NCBI GenBank assembly: GCA_023266195.1
Contig: JAHFRP010000001.1
Coordinates: 434,001-498,000, forward strand
Reading direction: 5' to 3'
DNA from: Sulfuricella sp.
GTDB taxonomy: Bacteria > Pseudomonadota > Gammaproteobacteria > Burkholderiales > Sulfuricellaceae
DNA: 64,000 nucleotides
This document shows positions 1 to 9,167 of the stretch, in pieces. The stretch's first letter is position 1; every line of letters begins with the position of its first letter. The notes under the pieces are model-generated. The model was not told the origin of the DNA and searched no databases. It was given only the letters and a program-made list of their open reading frames with translations. A program made the translations under genes and the position numbers.

Positions 1-778
1 CATTGCGGTGCCGACCACCGCCGGCACCGGTTCGGAGGCGACCAAGAACGCCGTGCTCAGCGTGCACGGGCCGGATGGCTTCAAGAAATCCTTTCGCCAC
101 GACCTGCTGGTGGCTAAGTACGCGGTGGTCGATCCTGCGCTGCTCGCCGCCTGCCCGGCGGGGCTGATCGCCGCCAACGGCATGGATGCGCTGACGCAGT
201 TGCTCGAATCCTTCGTTTCGACACGTGCCAACCCCTTTGCCGATGCGCTGGCGCTCTCCGGCCTGGACTGCGTGCGCGACGGTCTGCTGGAATGGTACGA
301 GGGGGGTGAAAAAGCGGCCGAAGGGCGGACCGGCATGGCCTACGCCGCGCTGTTGTCGGGCATTACCCTGGCGCAGGTGGGGCTGGGCTCGGTGCATGGC
401 CTGGCGGCGCCGCTGGGCGCGTTCTTCCCGATTCCTCACGGCGTGGCCTGCGGCGCGACGGTGGCGGCGGCGACGGAGATCAATATCCGCGCACTGGAAC
501 AGCGCGAGCCGGACAGTCCGGCGCTGGAGAAATACGCCCGCGTCGGTCGGTTATTCCGCGGCAAAACCCATGTGGATGACGTCGGCGCGCGGGTGTTCCT
601 GGTGCATGTGCTCAAGGAGTGGACGGCGCGGTTGAAGATGCCGGGCCTCGGCGCCTACGGCGTCAGGGAGGCCGATCTGGCCGAGATCGTGGCGAACAGC
701 CGTGGCAGCAGCATGAAGACCAATCCCGTCGTATTGACCGACGGAGAGGTCAGGGAAATTCTGTTACGGAGCTTGTAG
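1..778 (+). CDS. Iron-containing alcohol dehydrogenase, 3' part
   Basis: This is the C-terminal part of a group III (iron-dependent) alcohol dehydrogenase; the 5' end lies outside the window. The frame is open from base 2 and already reads I-A-V-P-T-T-A-G-T-G-S-E, the nucleotide-binding PTTAGTGSE motif of the family, so the GTG at base 8 is internal. The second family signature, with metal-binding histidines, is visible as SVHGLAAPLGAFFPIPHG at about residues 129-146. The C-terminal SSMKTNPVVLTDGEVREIL stretch also fits the family. These enzymes oxidise or reduce alcohols and aldehydes with NAD(P); the substrate cannot be told here. A TAG stop ends it, and no terminator is obvious before the convergent gene at 839. 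Confidence 0.9.
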   Translation, partial: IAVPTTAGTGSEATKNAVLSVHGPDGFKKSFRHDLLVAKYAVVDPALLAACPAGLIAANGMDALTQLLESFVSTRANPFADALALSGLDCVRDGLLEWYEGGEKAAEGRTGMAYAALLSGITLAQVGLGSVHGLAAPLGAFFPIPHGVACGATVAAATEINIRALEQREPDSPALEKYARVGRLFRGKTHVDDVGARVFLVHVLKEWTARLKMPGLGAYGVREADLAEIVANSRGSSMKTNPVVLTDGEVREILLRSL

Positions 779-838
779 GGCTGAGAGCGGTAAGCGGAGA
801 CATGGCCGCTTACTGTTCTCCGTTTCCGCTTACGGAAA

Positions 839-1255
839 TCAAGTCAGTTTGCTGGTCCACTCGTCCAGTTCGACGCAGGCTTCCTTGCTGGGGTCGTGCG
901 GGTCGCGCAGTTCGTTGATCTGGCATAGGTATTCGTGGCCCAGCCGGTCGTGCAGGTTGATGTACGGGCTGGGGCCGTAGAGCTCGAAGGCGCTGGCGTC
1001 GGCGAAAATGAAGTCGAATTCGCCGTTGACGTCGACCTCCAGCTTGCCGCCGTGGCTTTCTCCATAGTCGTGCCAGCGCGTGTTGATGTCGCCGCCCGCG
1101 ATCACGGGCGACATTCTCGACGTTTTCTTGTCGTGCCAGGCGACCATTACCGGCTCGGCGATGTCCAATCCCCTGATAGCCAATGAAGACGCGAGTCCGC
1201 TCGCTACCCTGTAATCCAGGTCCATGCCCGAATAATTAATGTGAAGTTCTTTCAT
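839..1255 (-). CDS. Small conserved hypothetical protein (AF1514/DUF5619-like, tentative)
   Basis: The ORF encodes 138 residues from the ATG at 1255. That start has a GGAGG ribosome site about 7 bases upstream; an in-frame ATG at 1336 has none. The protein is acidic and soluble, without signal peptide or membrane segment. The N-terminal pattern YSGMDLDYRVASGLA and the AWHDKKTSRMSP stretch resemble the small AF1514-type family of unknown function; this is recognised by eye only. It lies between two oppositely facing genes and is probably transcribed alone. No function is assigned. Confidence 0.6.
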   Translation of the reverse strand: MKELHINYSGMDLDYRVASGLASSLAIRGLDIAEPVMVAWHDKKTSRMSPVIAGGDINTRWHDYGESHGGKLEVDVNGEFDFIFADASAFELYGPSPYINLHDRLGHEYLCQINELRDPHDPSKEACVELDEWTSKLT

Positions 1256-1395
1256 GATTCGCCTCCTGATCGTTTGCCCCGAGCGGGGCCTGCCGATGTG
1301 ATACTTTAAAAGTAGCACAATGGCCGACAAAAACAATCGGGAATTGCGGTCGCGCTTGAGACGGCGGAAGGGGAAAGGCTGATGGAAAAAAGAAG

Positions 1396-1420
1396 CCCCC
1401 CATCGCGAAGCGACGGGGGG
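1396..1420 (-). terminator. Rho-independent terminator of fabI
   Basis: Read on the minus strand, a C6/G6-based stem (CCCCCCGTCGC, TTCG loop, CGATGGGGGG) is followed by CTTCTTTTTT. It starts 10 bases after the fabI stop codon and has the classical stem plus U-tract layout. Confidence 0.9.
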
Positions 1421-1429
1421 AGAAGTGGA

Positions 1430-2233
1430 TTAATTTCCTGCGGCCGCTTCCTCGGCGTTGCCCAGCGCGGTGATGTTGAAGCCGCCGTCAACGTAGGTGA
1501 TTTCGCCGGTCATGCCGCTGGCGAGGTCACTGCACATGAAGGCGGCGACGTTGCCGACTTCCTCGATCGTGACGTTGCGCCGCATCGGGGCGTGTTTTTC
1601 GTTGTAGGACAGCAGCTTGCCGAAGTCGGCGATGCCGCTCGCCGCCAGGGTCTTGATCGGGCCGGCGGACAGGCCGTTGACGCGGATGCCCTTGGGGCCC
1701 AGGCTGGCGGCCATGTAGCGCACGTTGGCTTCGAGGCTGGCTTTGGCCAGGCCCATCACGTTGTAATGCGGCACGGTGCGTTCGGCGCCGAGGTAGGACA
1801 GGGTCAGCAGTGCGGCGTTGCGGCCTTCCATCAGCGGCAGCGCGGCCTTGGCCAGCGCGGTGAAGCTGTAGGAGCTGATGTCGTGGGCGATCTGGAAATA
1901 TTCGCGCGTGACCGAGCTGACGTAATCGCCGGCCAGGGCCTGTTTCGGCACGAAGGCGATGGAGTGGACGATGCCGTCGAGGCCGTCCCAGCGCTTGCCG
2001 AGCTCGCTGAACAGCTGGTCGATTTGCTCGTCGCTGGCGACGTCGCAAGGGAAAATCAGGTCGGTGTCGAATTCCTTCGCCAGGTCGGTGACGCGATCCT
2101 TGATTTTTTCATTCTGGTAGGTGAAGGCGAGCTCGGCGCCTTCGCGCTTCATGGCCGATGCGATGCCGTAAGCGATGGAGCGGTTGCTGATCAGCCCGGT
2201 GATCAAAATTCTTTTATTTGCCAGAAAGCCCAT
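1430..2233 (-). CDS. fabI: Enoyl-[acyl-carrier-protein] reductase (NADH) FabI
   Basis: FabI catalyses the last step of each fatty-acid elongation cycle, reducing trans-2-enoyl-ACP with NADH in the cytoplasm. The 267-residue length is typical. The N-terminal nucleotide-binding stretch [14 protein letters not shown] (about 12-25) is the FabI form of the short-chain dehydrogenase motif. The catalytic pair is Tyr157 and Lys164 (YNVMGLAK, Tyr-x6-Lys), with the second conserved Tyr at 147. The C-terminal [16 protein letters not shown] is characteristic. It is a single gene with its own terminator and is divergent from the transporter operon starting at 2351; the 117-base AT-rich gap should hold both promoters. 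Confidence 0.97.
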   Translation of the reverse strand: MGFLANKRILITGLISNRSIAYGIASAMKREGAELAFTYQNEKIKDRVTDLAKEFDTDLIFPCDVASDEQIDQLFSELGKRWDGLDGIVHSIAFVPKQALAGDYVSSVTREYFQIAHDISSYSFTALAKAALPLMEGRNAALLTLSYLGAERTVPHYNVMGLAKASLEANVRYMAASLGPKGIRVNGLSAGPIKTLAASGIADFGKLLSYNEKHAPMRRNVTIEEVGNVAAFMCSDLASGMTGEITYVDGGFNITALGNAEEAAAGN

Positions 2234-2350
2234 TGTTTTTCCTTCTAGTGGTTTTATCCGGGATATGCTGCAAAGGTCATTATATCCTAATTCTTCAAAT
2301 TAATTAGGCCGCCTGGCATCGAACGGCGGCTTGCGCTACACTAAAACGCG

Positions 2351-4501
2351 ATGAAATCGCTCCTGTCATTTGTGCTGCTGCCGTTGATCCTGGCGGGTTG
2401 CGGCGCTTCGCCGTGGAACAGCCCGTATCCCGCGGCTGACGAAGGCAGGAACATTGCCTATTCGTCATTTACCGAACGCCCCAAACATCTCGATCCGGCG
2501 CAGTCCTACAGCTCCAACGAGATCGCCTTTATCGGCCAGATTTATGAGCCGCCGCTGCAATATCATTACCTGAAGCGGCCCTACACCCTGATCCCGCTGG
2601 CCGCTTCCGAGCTGCCCAAGGCGCTGTTTCTCGATGCGCAGGGCAAACCGCTGTCGGCCGACAGCGCTCCGGAGAAGATCGCTTACAGCGTTTATGAAAT
2701 ACACATCAAACCGCATGTTCGCTACCAGCCGCACCCCGCCTTTGCGCGCGATGCGGGAGGGAACTTCCTGTATCACCATTTGCAGGCGCCGGATCTGGCG
2801 AAAATCCACAAATTGGCCGATTTTCCGCAGACCGGCACGCGCGAGATGGAAGCCGCGGATTATGTCCACGAGATCAAGCGCCTTGCCCACCCCAAATTGA
2901 ACTCGCCGATTTTCGGCATGATGAGCGAGTACATCGTCGGCCTGAAGGAATATGCAGAGACGCTGGCCAAGGCGCAGCAGGCTTTGCCGCCGGGCGGCTA
3001 CCTCGATCTGGAGCGCTACCCGCTGGCCGGGGTGGAAGCGGTGGACCGCTACACCTACCGGGTCAAGCTCAAAGGCAAGTATCCGCAGTTTCTCTACTGG
3101 CTGGCGATGCCGTTTTTCGCGCCGGTGCCGGCCGAGGCCGACCGCTTCTACGGCCAGCCCGGCATGGCGGAGAAGAACCTCACGCTGGACTGGTATCCGG
3201 TCGGCACCGGGCCGTACCTGCTGTCGGAAAACGACCCGAACCGGCGCATGGTGCTGGAAAAAAATCCCCATTTTCACGGCGAGAATTATCCCACCGAGGG
3301 CGAGCCTGGGGACGCCGCCGCCGGGCTGCTGAAGGACGCCGGCAAGCCGCTGCCGTTCGTCGACAAGGCGGTGTTCAGCCTGGAAAAGGAAAACATTCCT
3401 TACTGGAACAAGTTCCTGCAAGGCTATTACGACGCCTCCGGCATCAGCTCGGACAGCTTCGACCAGGCGGTGCGCGTCGCCGCGCAGGGCGAGACGGATG
3501 TCACCGAGATGATGAAGGCGAAAGGCATCCGCCTGCAAACCACGGTGACCGCCTCCAGCGACTATTACGGCTTCAACATGCTCGACCCGGTGGTGGGCGG
3601 CCTGTCCGAGCGGGCGAGGAAGCTGCGCCAGGCGGTCGCGATCGCGCTGGACTACGACGAATTCATTTCCATTTTCGCCAACGGCCGCGGCATCCCCGCG
3701 CAAGGCCCGCTGCCGCCGAGCATTTTCGGATTCCGCGACGGCGCGGCCGGGATCAATCCCTACGTCTACGACTGGATCGGCGGCAAGGCGAAGCAGAAGC
3801 CGGTCGAATACGCCAAAAAATTGCTGGCCGAAGCCGGCTTTCCGGAAGGCCGCGATGCCCAGACCGGCAGGCCGCTGCTGCTCTACCTCGACATCACCGC
3901 CAACGGGCCTGACGACAAGGCGCGCCTCGACTGGATCCGCAAGCAATTCCAGAAAATCGACCTGCAGCTGGTGGTGCGCAACACCGACTATAACCGTTTC
4001 CAGGACAAGATTCGCCGGGGCAATGCGCAGATTTTTCATTGGGGCTGGAACGCCGATTACCCCGACCCGGAAAACTTCCTGTTCCTGCTCTACGGTCCCA
4101 ATGCGCGGGTCGGCAAGGAAGGCGAGAACTCGGCCAACTACGAGAATCCGGAATTCGACCGGCTGTTCGAACGCATGAAAAACATGGACAACGGCCCGGA
4201 GCGCCAGCTGATCATCGACCGCATGGTCGAGATCGCGCGCCGCGACGCGCCCTGGATATGGGGCTTCCATCCCAAGCAATACGCCCTGTACCATGCCTGG
4301 TATCGGAACATCAAACCCAACCTGATGGCCAACAACGGCCTGAAATACGTGCGCATCGACGCCGAGCTGCGCGCGCGCGAGCGTCGCGAGTGGAACCGGC
4401 CGGTGCTGTGGCCGCTGGGCTTGCTGGCCCTGGCGCTGGGCGCGGCGATCGTGCCGGCGGTCGTGGTCTACCGGCGCAGGGAAAGAATGGCGGCCAGATG
4501 A
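2351..4501 (+). CDS. Peptide ABC transporter substrate-binding lipoprotein (family 5), with C-terminal membrane segment
   Basis: This is a family 5 (oligopeptide/dipeptide type) solute-binding protein of 716 residues, longer than the usual 500-600. The N-terminus MKSLLSFVLLPLILAGCGAS is a lipoprotein signal with lipobox LAGC. The body carries the family pattern, including PVGTGPYLL near residue 280 and the AQIFHWGWNADYPDPENFLFLLYG region near 560. Unusually, residues about 688-705 form a hydrophobic segment (WPLGLLALALGAAIVPAVVV) followed by arginines, so the protein could be anchored at both ends. It is the first gene of a four-gene unit; its TGA overlaps the ATG of the permease (ATGA). The gene order matches yejABEF systems for oligopeptide uptake. 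Confidence 0.92.
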   Translation: MKSLLSFVLLPLILAGCGASPWNSPYPAADEGRNIAYSSFTERPKHLDPAQSYSSNEIAFIGQIYEPPLQYHYLKRPYTLIPLAASELPKALFLDAQGKPLSADSAPEKIAYSVYEIHIKPHVRYQPHPAFARDAGGNFLYHHLQAPDLAKIHKLADFPQTGTREMEAADYVHEIKRLAHPKLNSPIFGMMSEYIVGLKEYAETLAKAQQALPPGGYLDLERYPLAGVEAVDRYTYRVKLKGKYPQFLYWLAMPFFAPVPAEADRFYGQPGMAEKNLTLDWYPVGTGPYLLSENDPNRRMVLEKNPHFHGENYPTEGEPGDAAAGLLKDAGKPLPFVDKAVFSLEKENIPYWNKFLQGYYDASGISSDSFDQAVRVAAQGETDVTEMMKAKGIRLQTTVTASSDYYGFNMLDPVVGGLSERARKLRQAVAIALDYDEFISIFANGRGIPAQGPLPPSIFGFRDGAAGINPYVYDWIGGKAKQKPVEYAKKLLAEAGFPEGRDAQTGRPLLLYLDITANGPDDKARLDWIRKQFQKIDLQLVVRNTDYNRFQDKIRRGNAQIFHWGWNADYPDPENFLFLLYGPNARVGKEGENSANYENPEFDRLFERMKNMDNGPERQLIIDRMVEIARRDAPWIWGFHPKQYALYHAWYRNIKPNLMANNGLKYVRIDAELRARERREWNRPVLWPLGLLALALGAAIVPAVVVYRRRERMAAR

Positions 4502-5475
4502 TCAATTACCTCATTCGCCGCCTTCTCTACGCCATCCCCATCCTGGTCGGGGTGAACCTGCTCACCTTCGCCCTTTTTTTCGTGGTCAACACGCCGGACA
4601 ACATGGCGCGCATTCACCTCGGCATCAAGCACGTCACGCCGGACGCCATCGCAAAATGGAAGCACGAGCGCGGCTACGACAAGCCGCTGATGTGGAATGC
4701 GACGGCGGCGGGCGCACAGAAAGCCGCCGACACCATTTTCTTCGAGAAGTCGGTGCGCATGTTCGCCTTCGATTTCGGCCGCTCCGACGAGGGGCGCAAC
4801 ATTTCCTACGACATCCAGACCCGGATGTGGCCGAGCCTCGCCATCGCGCTGCCGGTGTTCGCGATCGGGCTCCTGGTCAACATCACCTTCGCCATGCTGA
4901 TGGCGTTCTTTCGCGCCACTTATATCGATTTCGCCGGGGTGGTGCTGTGCGTGGCGATGATGTCGATTTCCGGCCTGTTCTACATCATCGGCGGCCAGTA
5001 CCTGATCAGCAAATTGCTGCACCTGACGCCGATTTCCGGCTTCGACGGCGGCCTCAATGCCTTCAAGTTCGTCGTCCTGCCGGTGACGATCGGCGTCATC
5101 GGCGGCATCGGCGCGGGGAGCCGCTGGTACCGCACGATTTTCCTCGAAGAGGCGACCCGCGACTATGTCCGCACCGCCCGCGCCAAGGGCTTGTCCGAGC
5201 TGGCCGTACTGTTCGGCCACGTATTGAAGAACGCCATGATCCCGATCCTCACCGGCGCGGTGGTGGTGATCCCGCTGTTGTTCATGGGCAGCCTGATTTC
5301 GGAATCCTTCTTCGGCATCCCCGGCCTCGGCAGCTACACCATCGACGCCATCAATGCGCAGGATTTCGCCATCGTCCGCGCCATGGTGTTCCTCGGGTCG
5401 GTGCTGTACATCGTCGGCCTGATCCTGACCGATATTTCCTATACGCTGGTCGATCCGAGGATCAGGCTGGAATGA
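4498..5475 (+). CDS. Peptide ABC transporter permease (YejB/DppB-like)
   Basis: The inner-membrane permease has 325 residues, starting at the ATG that overlaps the preceding stop. The N-terminus MINYLIRRLLYAIPILVGV is the typical first membrane helix of DppB/YejB proteins. About six membrane segments can be seen. The cytoplasmic EAA loop that contacts the ATPase is the stretch EEATRDYVRTARAKGL near residues 218-233. A long periplasmic loop (about 40-110) separates helices 1 and 2. It is paired with the second permease downstream (ATGA-type overlap at 5472-5475) and the fused ATPase at 7008. Confidence 0.93.
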   Translation: MINYLIRRLLYAIPILVGVNLLTFALFFVVNTPDNMARIHLGIKHVTPDAIAKWKHERGYDKPLMWNATAAGAQKAADTIFFEKSVRMFAFDFGRSDEGRNISYDIQTRMWPSLAIALPVFAIGLLVNITFAMLMAFFRATYIDFAGVVLCVAMMSISGLFYIIGGQYLISKLLHLTPISGFDGGLNAFKFVVLPVTIGVIGGIGAGSRWYRTIFLEEATRDYVRTARAKGLSELAVLFGHVLKNAMIPILTGAVVVIPLLFMGSLISESFFGIPGLGSYTIDAINAQDFAIVRAMVFLGSVLYIVGLILTDISYTLVDPRIRLE

Positions 5476-6881
5476 TGCCGTTCAAGCTTGTTCTGTTGTG
5501 GACCGACGGCCTGCTCTGGCTGCTGCTGGCGCTGGTGGGGCTTTACGTCTGGCGCGTGCGCCGGCACGAGCATCTGCTGCAGCCCTGGCGGCGGCTGTCA
5601 AGAAGCCGCAGCGGGGTGGCATCGGCCGTGATCCTGCTGGCGTTCGTCGCGGTGGGTGTGCTCGATTCGCTGCATTTCCGGCTGCCGCTGGAGAAGCAGG
5701 CGGGTGGCGTCGTGCGACATTATTCGCCCGAAGTGCTGTCGGTGTTCGACCTGCTGGTCGGGCCACTCAGAAAGCAGCCGGAAAAAACTTACTCAGCGCC
5801 TTTCGCCACCCAGCTCTACGCCAAGGAAACCATCGAACTGCCCGGCGGCAGGCAGCTGCGCGATTACCCCCGCCTCAAATACGGCGGGGCGCATCTGGCC
5901 GATCCGGCTGGGGAACAGGCCGGCGACATCGCGGCAACCGCGCTTGAAGGCGGCGCGTGGGCGCTGGTGGCGGGGTGGGGCGCGACGCTGGCGCTGGTGC
6001 TGTGGCTTGCGCGGCGCCGCCGCATTTCGCCCGGCGCTGCCTGGAGCCTCGTCCGGCACGGGCGCGACGAGATTCCCTGGCGCACCTTCCTCGGCACGGT
6101 CGGCATGCTCATCCTGTTCGCTTGCCTGGCGGCGGCGTTCAGCGCGAAGTACCACATCTTCGGCACCGACAAGGTCGGCCAGGACGTGTTCTATCTCACT
6201 TTGAAAAGCATCCGCACCGGGCTGATGATCGGCACGCTGACCACGCTGGTCATGCTCCCCTTCGCCCTCCTGCTCGGCATCATGGCGGGCTATTTCCGCG
6301 GCTGGGTGGACGACGTGATCCAGTATGTCTACACCACCCTCAACTCGATTCCCGGCGTGCTGCTGATCGCGGCGGCGGTGCTGATTCTGCAGGTGTACAT
6401 GGACAGCAACCAGGAGCTGTTCGACACCGTCGCGGCGCGCGCCGACATCCGCCTGCTGTTCCTCTGCATCATCCTCGGCATCACCAGCTGGACCGGACTG
6501 TGCCGCCTGCTGCGCGGCGAAACCCTGAAGCTGGGAGAAATGGAATTCGTGCAGGCGGCGACGGCGTTCGGCGTCGGCCATTTTCGCATCATCGCCCGCC
6601 ACATCCTGCCCAACGTGATGCACATCGTGTTGATTTCCATCGTGCTGGACTTTTCCGGACTGGTGCTGGCCGAGGCGGTGCTGTCCTACGTCGGCGTCGG
6701 CGTCGATCCGACCATGCAGAGCTGGGGCAACATGATCAACGGGGCGCGGCTGGAAATGGCGCGCGAGCCGATGGTGTGGTGGTCGCTGGCGGCGGCCTTC
6801 GTCTTCATGTTCGTGCTGGTGCTGTCGGCCAACCTGTTTTCCGACCGCGTGCGCGACGCGTTCGACCCGAGGATGAAATGA
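5472..6881 (+). CDS. Peptide ABC transporter permease (YejE/DppC-like)
   Basis: This is the second inner-membrane permease, 469 residues from the first of two adjacent ATG codons. It is longer than simple DppC proteins because an N-terminal extension (about residues 1-215) carries two extra hydrophobic segments and a periplasmic region before the transport core. That extension is typical of the YejE branch. The core contains a motif KYHIFGTDKVGQDVFYLTLK near 230 and the EAA loop GEMEFVQAATAFGVGHFRII near residue 360. Together with the 4498 gene it should form the membrane channel of the peptide transporter. Confidence 0.92.
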   Translation: MMPFKLVLLWTDGLLWLLLALVGLYVWRVRRHEHLLQPWRRLSRSRSGVASAVILLAFVAVGVLDSLHFRLPLEKQAGGVVRHYSPEVLSVFDLLVGPLRKQPEKTYSAPFATQLYAKETIELPGGRQLRDYPRLKYGGAHLADPAGEQAGDIAATALEGGAWALVAGWGATLALVLWLARRRRISPGAAWSLVRHGRDEIPWRTFLGTVGMLILFACLAAAFSAKYHIFGTDKVGQDVFYLTLKSIRTGLMIGTLTTLVMLPFALLLGIMAGYFRGWVDDVIQYVYTTLNSIPGVLLIAAAVLILQVYMDSNQELFDTVAARADIRLLFLCIILGITSWTGLCRLLRGETLKLGEMEFVQAATAFGVGHFRIIARHILPNVMHIVLISIVLDFSGLVLAEAVLSYVGVGVDPTMQSWGNMINGARLEMAREPMVWWSLAAAFVFMFVLVLSANLFSDRVRDAFDPRMK

Positions 6882-6892
6882 TTCTTAAAACC

Positions 6893-6990
6893 TCAGTTCA
6901 AGCCACAGGGATCACAGAGATGAAGTGGGCTTTTTTTTGCCGGCAACCCCTTGTTTCTCTCTGTGAACTCTGTGTTCTCTGTGGCTGAAT
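6893..6990. repeat. Dispersed hairpin repeat between permease and ATPase genes
   Basis: The gap between the second permease and the ATPase holds an imperfect inverted repeat. AGCCACAGGGATCACAGAGA on the left pairs with TCTCTGTGAACTCTGTGTTC and TCTGTGGCT on the right, around a T-rich loop. It looks like one of the small dispersed CACAGAG-type palindromes of proteobacterial genomes. It may attenuate transcription between the two genes; that is inference. Confidence 0.6.
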
Positions 6991-7007
6991 GCTTTTTTTA
7001 GGATAAC

Positions 7008-9167
7008 GTGTTGCTAGAAGTCAATAACCTGAAAACCTGGCTGGACGCCGGCAAGACCCAGGTACGCGCGGTGGACGGCGTGAGCTTCGCCATCAACCGC
7101 AACGAGACCTTCGCCCTGCTCGGCGAATCGGGCTGCGGCAAATCGATGACGGCGCTGTCGATCATGCGCCTGTTGCCGGAGGCGGGGCGCATCGTGGCCG
7201 GCTCGGTGAATCTCGATGGCCAGGATCTGCTGGAACTGCCCGAGATCGCCATGCGTACTGTGCGCGGCAAGCGCATCGCGATGATCTTCCAGGAGCCGAT
7301 GACCAGCCTCAACCCGGTGCTGACGGTCGGCCGGCAGATCGCCGAGACGCTCTACCGCCACACCGCCCTGCGCGGCGACGCGGCCCGTGTGCGCGTGCTG
7401 GAACTGCTCGACGCGGTGGGCATCCCCGACGCCCAGGTGCGCTATCACGACTACCCGTTCCAGTTTTCCGGCGGCATGAAGCAGCGCGTGATGATCGCCA
7501 TCGCGCTGGCGTGCGAGCCCGACCTCCTTATCGCCGATGAGCCCACCACCGCGCTGGACGTGACCATCCAGGCGCAGGTGCTGGAATTGCTCCGCAAGCT
7601 TCAGCGCGAGCACGGCATGGCGGTACTGTTGATCACGCACGACCTGGGCGTGGTTTCCGAGATGGCGCACCGCGTGGCGGTGATGTACGCCGGCGAGATG
7701 GTGGAAACGGCCGAGCGCGGGGAATTCTTCGCCAATCCGCGGCACCCCTACACCCGCAAACTGTTCGCCTCGCTGCCCGGCGCCGTCCGGCGCGGCGAGC
7801 CGCTGGAAACGATGCGCGGCAACGTGCCGCCGCTCGACAGCGATTTCGTCGGCTGCCGTTTCGCCGGGCGCTGCGACTTCGCCTGGCGCCGGTGCGGCGA
7901 GGAGGCGCCGGAGTGGAGCGAAGTCGCGCCGGGGCACGCGGTGCGCTGCCATTTGGTGGGCAGTGGCGCCGCTAACTCCCCCCTTTGCAAAAGGGGGGCG
8001 GGGGGGGATTTCAGCGGTGCCAATATTCGAGACACCGTAGAAATCCCCCCTAACCCCCCTTTGCAAAGGGGGGAATTCTGCAGCACGCGACAACCGTCGT
8101 CGCAAGAACAATCTTGTGTGCATAGATTGGCCTTGAAGGGGAGGGAGGCGGCACCGGAGCAACGGGAACGCCCGGTGCCCCTGCTTGATGTATGCGACCT
8201 CAAGATTCACTTCCCCATCCGCAAGGGCCTGCTCAAGCGCGTGGCCGGCCATGTCTACGCGGTGGACGGCGTGTCGCTGGCGATCGGCTGCGGCCGCACC
8301 CTGGCGCTGGTGGGCGAATCGGGCTGCGGCAAGACCACGGTGGGCAAGGGCATCCTGCAACTGATCCGGCCCACCGGCGGCAGCGTGCGCTTTGCCGGGG
8401 AGGAGCTGACCCAGCTGAAGGGCGCGGCGCTGCGCGCGCGGCGGGCCGATTTCCAGATCGTGTTCCAGGATCCTTATTCCTCGCTCGATCCGCGCATGCG
8501 CATCGCCGATATTCTGGAAGAAGGCATGATTTCACTGGGTACGGCATCGCCCCCCGCTGCGCGCCAGGCCAGCGTGGACAGCCTGCTGCAGCAGGTCGGG
8601 CTTTCCCCGGAAAGCAAATACCGCTATCCCCACGAGTTTTCCGGCGGCCAGCGCCAGCGCGTGGCCATCGCCCGCGCCCTGGCGGTGAAACCGAAGCTGC
8701 TGGTGTGCGACGAGCCGACCAGCGCGCTCGACGTTTCGGTGCAGGCGCAGATCTTGAATCTGCTCAGGGGATTGCAGGACGATCTGGGGCTGGCTTATTT
8801 GTTCATCACCCACAACCTGGCGGTGGTGGAATATTTTGCCCACGAGGTGGCGGTGATGTATCTGGGGCGGATCGTCGAGCGCGGCAGCGTCGAGGAGGTG
8901 ATGCACGCGCCGCGCCATCCCTACACCCGCGCGCTGCTGTCGGCCGTGCCGGTGATCGAAACGGGATCGAAACGCGAGGTGATTCGTCTATCGGGCGACT
9001 TGCCGTCGCCGTCTAACCCGCCTCGGGGCTGCCATTTCCACCCGCGCTGCCCGCACGTCATGCCGGTCTGCCGGCTAAATTACCCGGCTGCGACCGGCTT
9101 CAGCGCCACCCATAGCGCAAGGTGCTATCTGTATGGAGAGAATCGGGAGAATGGCGGGGGGATTTAG
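7008..9167 (+). CDS. Peptide ABC transporter, fused double ATPase (YejF/DppDF-like)
   Basis: Two ATP-binding cassettes are fused in one 719-residue protein. Domain 1 (about 1-320) has Walker [13 protein letters not shown], signature FSGGMKQRV and Walker [13 protein letters not shown]. Domain 2 (about 385-715) has [28 protein letters not shown] and [12 protein letters not shown]. Each ends with the oligopeptide-ATPase C-terminal region with conserved cysteines ([30 protein letters not shown]). The start is a GTG at 7008 with a weak AGGA site. The linker (about residues 323-357) is encoded by a palindromic repeat described separately. The TAG stop shares three bases with the TAA stop of the convergent mltD gene. 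It would energise the two upstream permeases. Confidence 0.94.
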   Translation: MLLEVNNLKTWLDAGKTQVRAVDGVSFAINRNETFALLGESGCGKSMTALSIMRLLPEAGRIVAGSVNLDGQDLLELPEIAMRTVRGKRIAMIFQEPMTSLNPVLTVGRQIAETLYRHTALRGDAARVRVLELLDAVGIPDAQVRYHDYPFQFSGGMKQRVMIAIALACEPDLLIADEPTTALDVTIQAQVLELLRKLQREHGMAVLLITHDLGVVSEMAHRVAVMYAGEMVETAERGEFFANPRHPYTRKLFASLPGAVRRGEPLETMRGNVPPLDSDFVGCRFAGRCDFAWRRCGEEAPEWSEVAPGHAVRCHLVGSGAANSPLCKRGAGGDFSGANIRDTVEIPPNPPLQRGEFCSTRQPSSQEQSCVHRLALKGREAAPEQRERPVPLLDVCDLKIHFPIRKGLLKRVAGHVYAVDGVSLAIGCGRTLALVGESGCGKTTVGKGILQLIRPTGGSVRFAGEELTQLKGAALRARRADFQIVFQDPYSSLDPRMRIADILEEGMISLGTASPPAARQASVDSLLQQVGLSPESKYRYPHEFSGGQRQRVAIARALAVKPKLLVCDEPTSALDVSVQAQILNLLRGLQDDLGLAYLFITHNLAVVEYFAHEVAVMYLGRIVERGSVEEVMHAPRHPYTRALLSAVPVIETGSKREVIRLSGDLPSPSNPPRGCHFHPRCPHVMPVCRLNYPAATGFSATHSARCYLYGENRENGGGI
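7974..8078. repeat. Palindromic repeat inserted in frame in the ATPase linker
   Basis: This is a roughly 105-base element with imperfect inverted ends of about 38 bases. Both ends contain CCCCCCTTTGCAAA and G-runs (left 7974-8011, right 8041-8078). It lies inside the coding sequence between the two ATPase domains, without stop codon or frameshift, and encodes a low-complexity stretch containing [13 protein letters not shown] and [12 protein letters not shown]. Such CCCCCCTTTGCAAAGGGGGG palindromes are usually intergenic. Confidence 0.85.

Noticed and set aside
2465..4294. Open frame of 609 codons on the minus strand inside the binding-protein gene
   Set aside because: Antisense shadow of a well-supported lipoprotein gene; no recognisable domain.
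8192..9016. Plus-strand 274-codon frame within the second ATPase domain
   Set aside because: Shifted frame of the ATPase gene; Walker and signature motifs are in the other frame.
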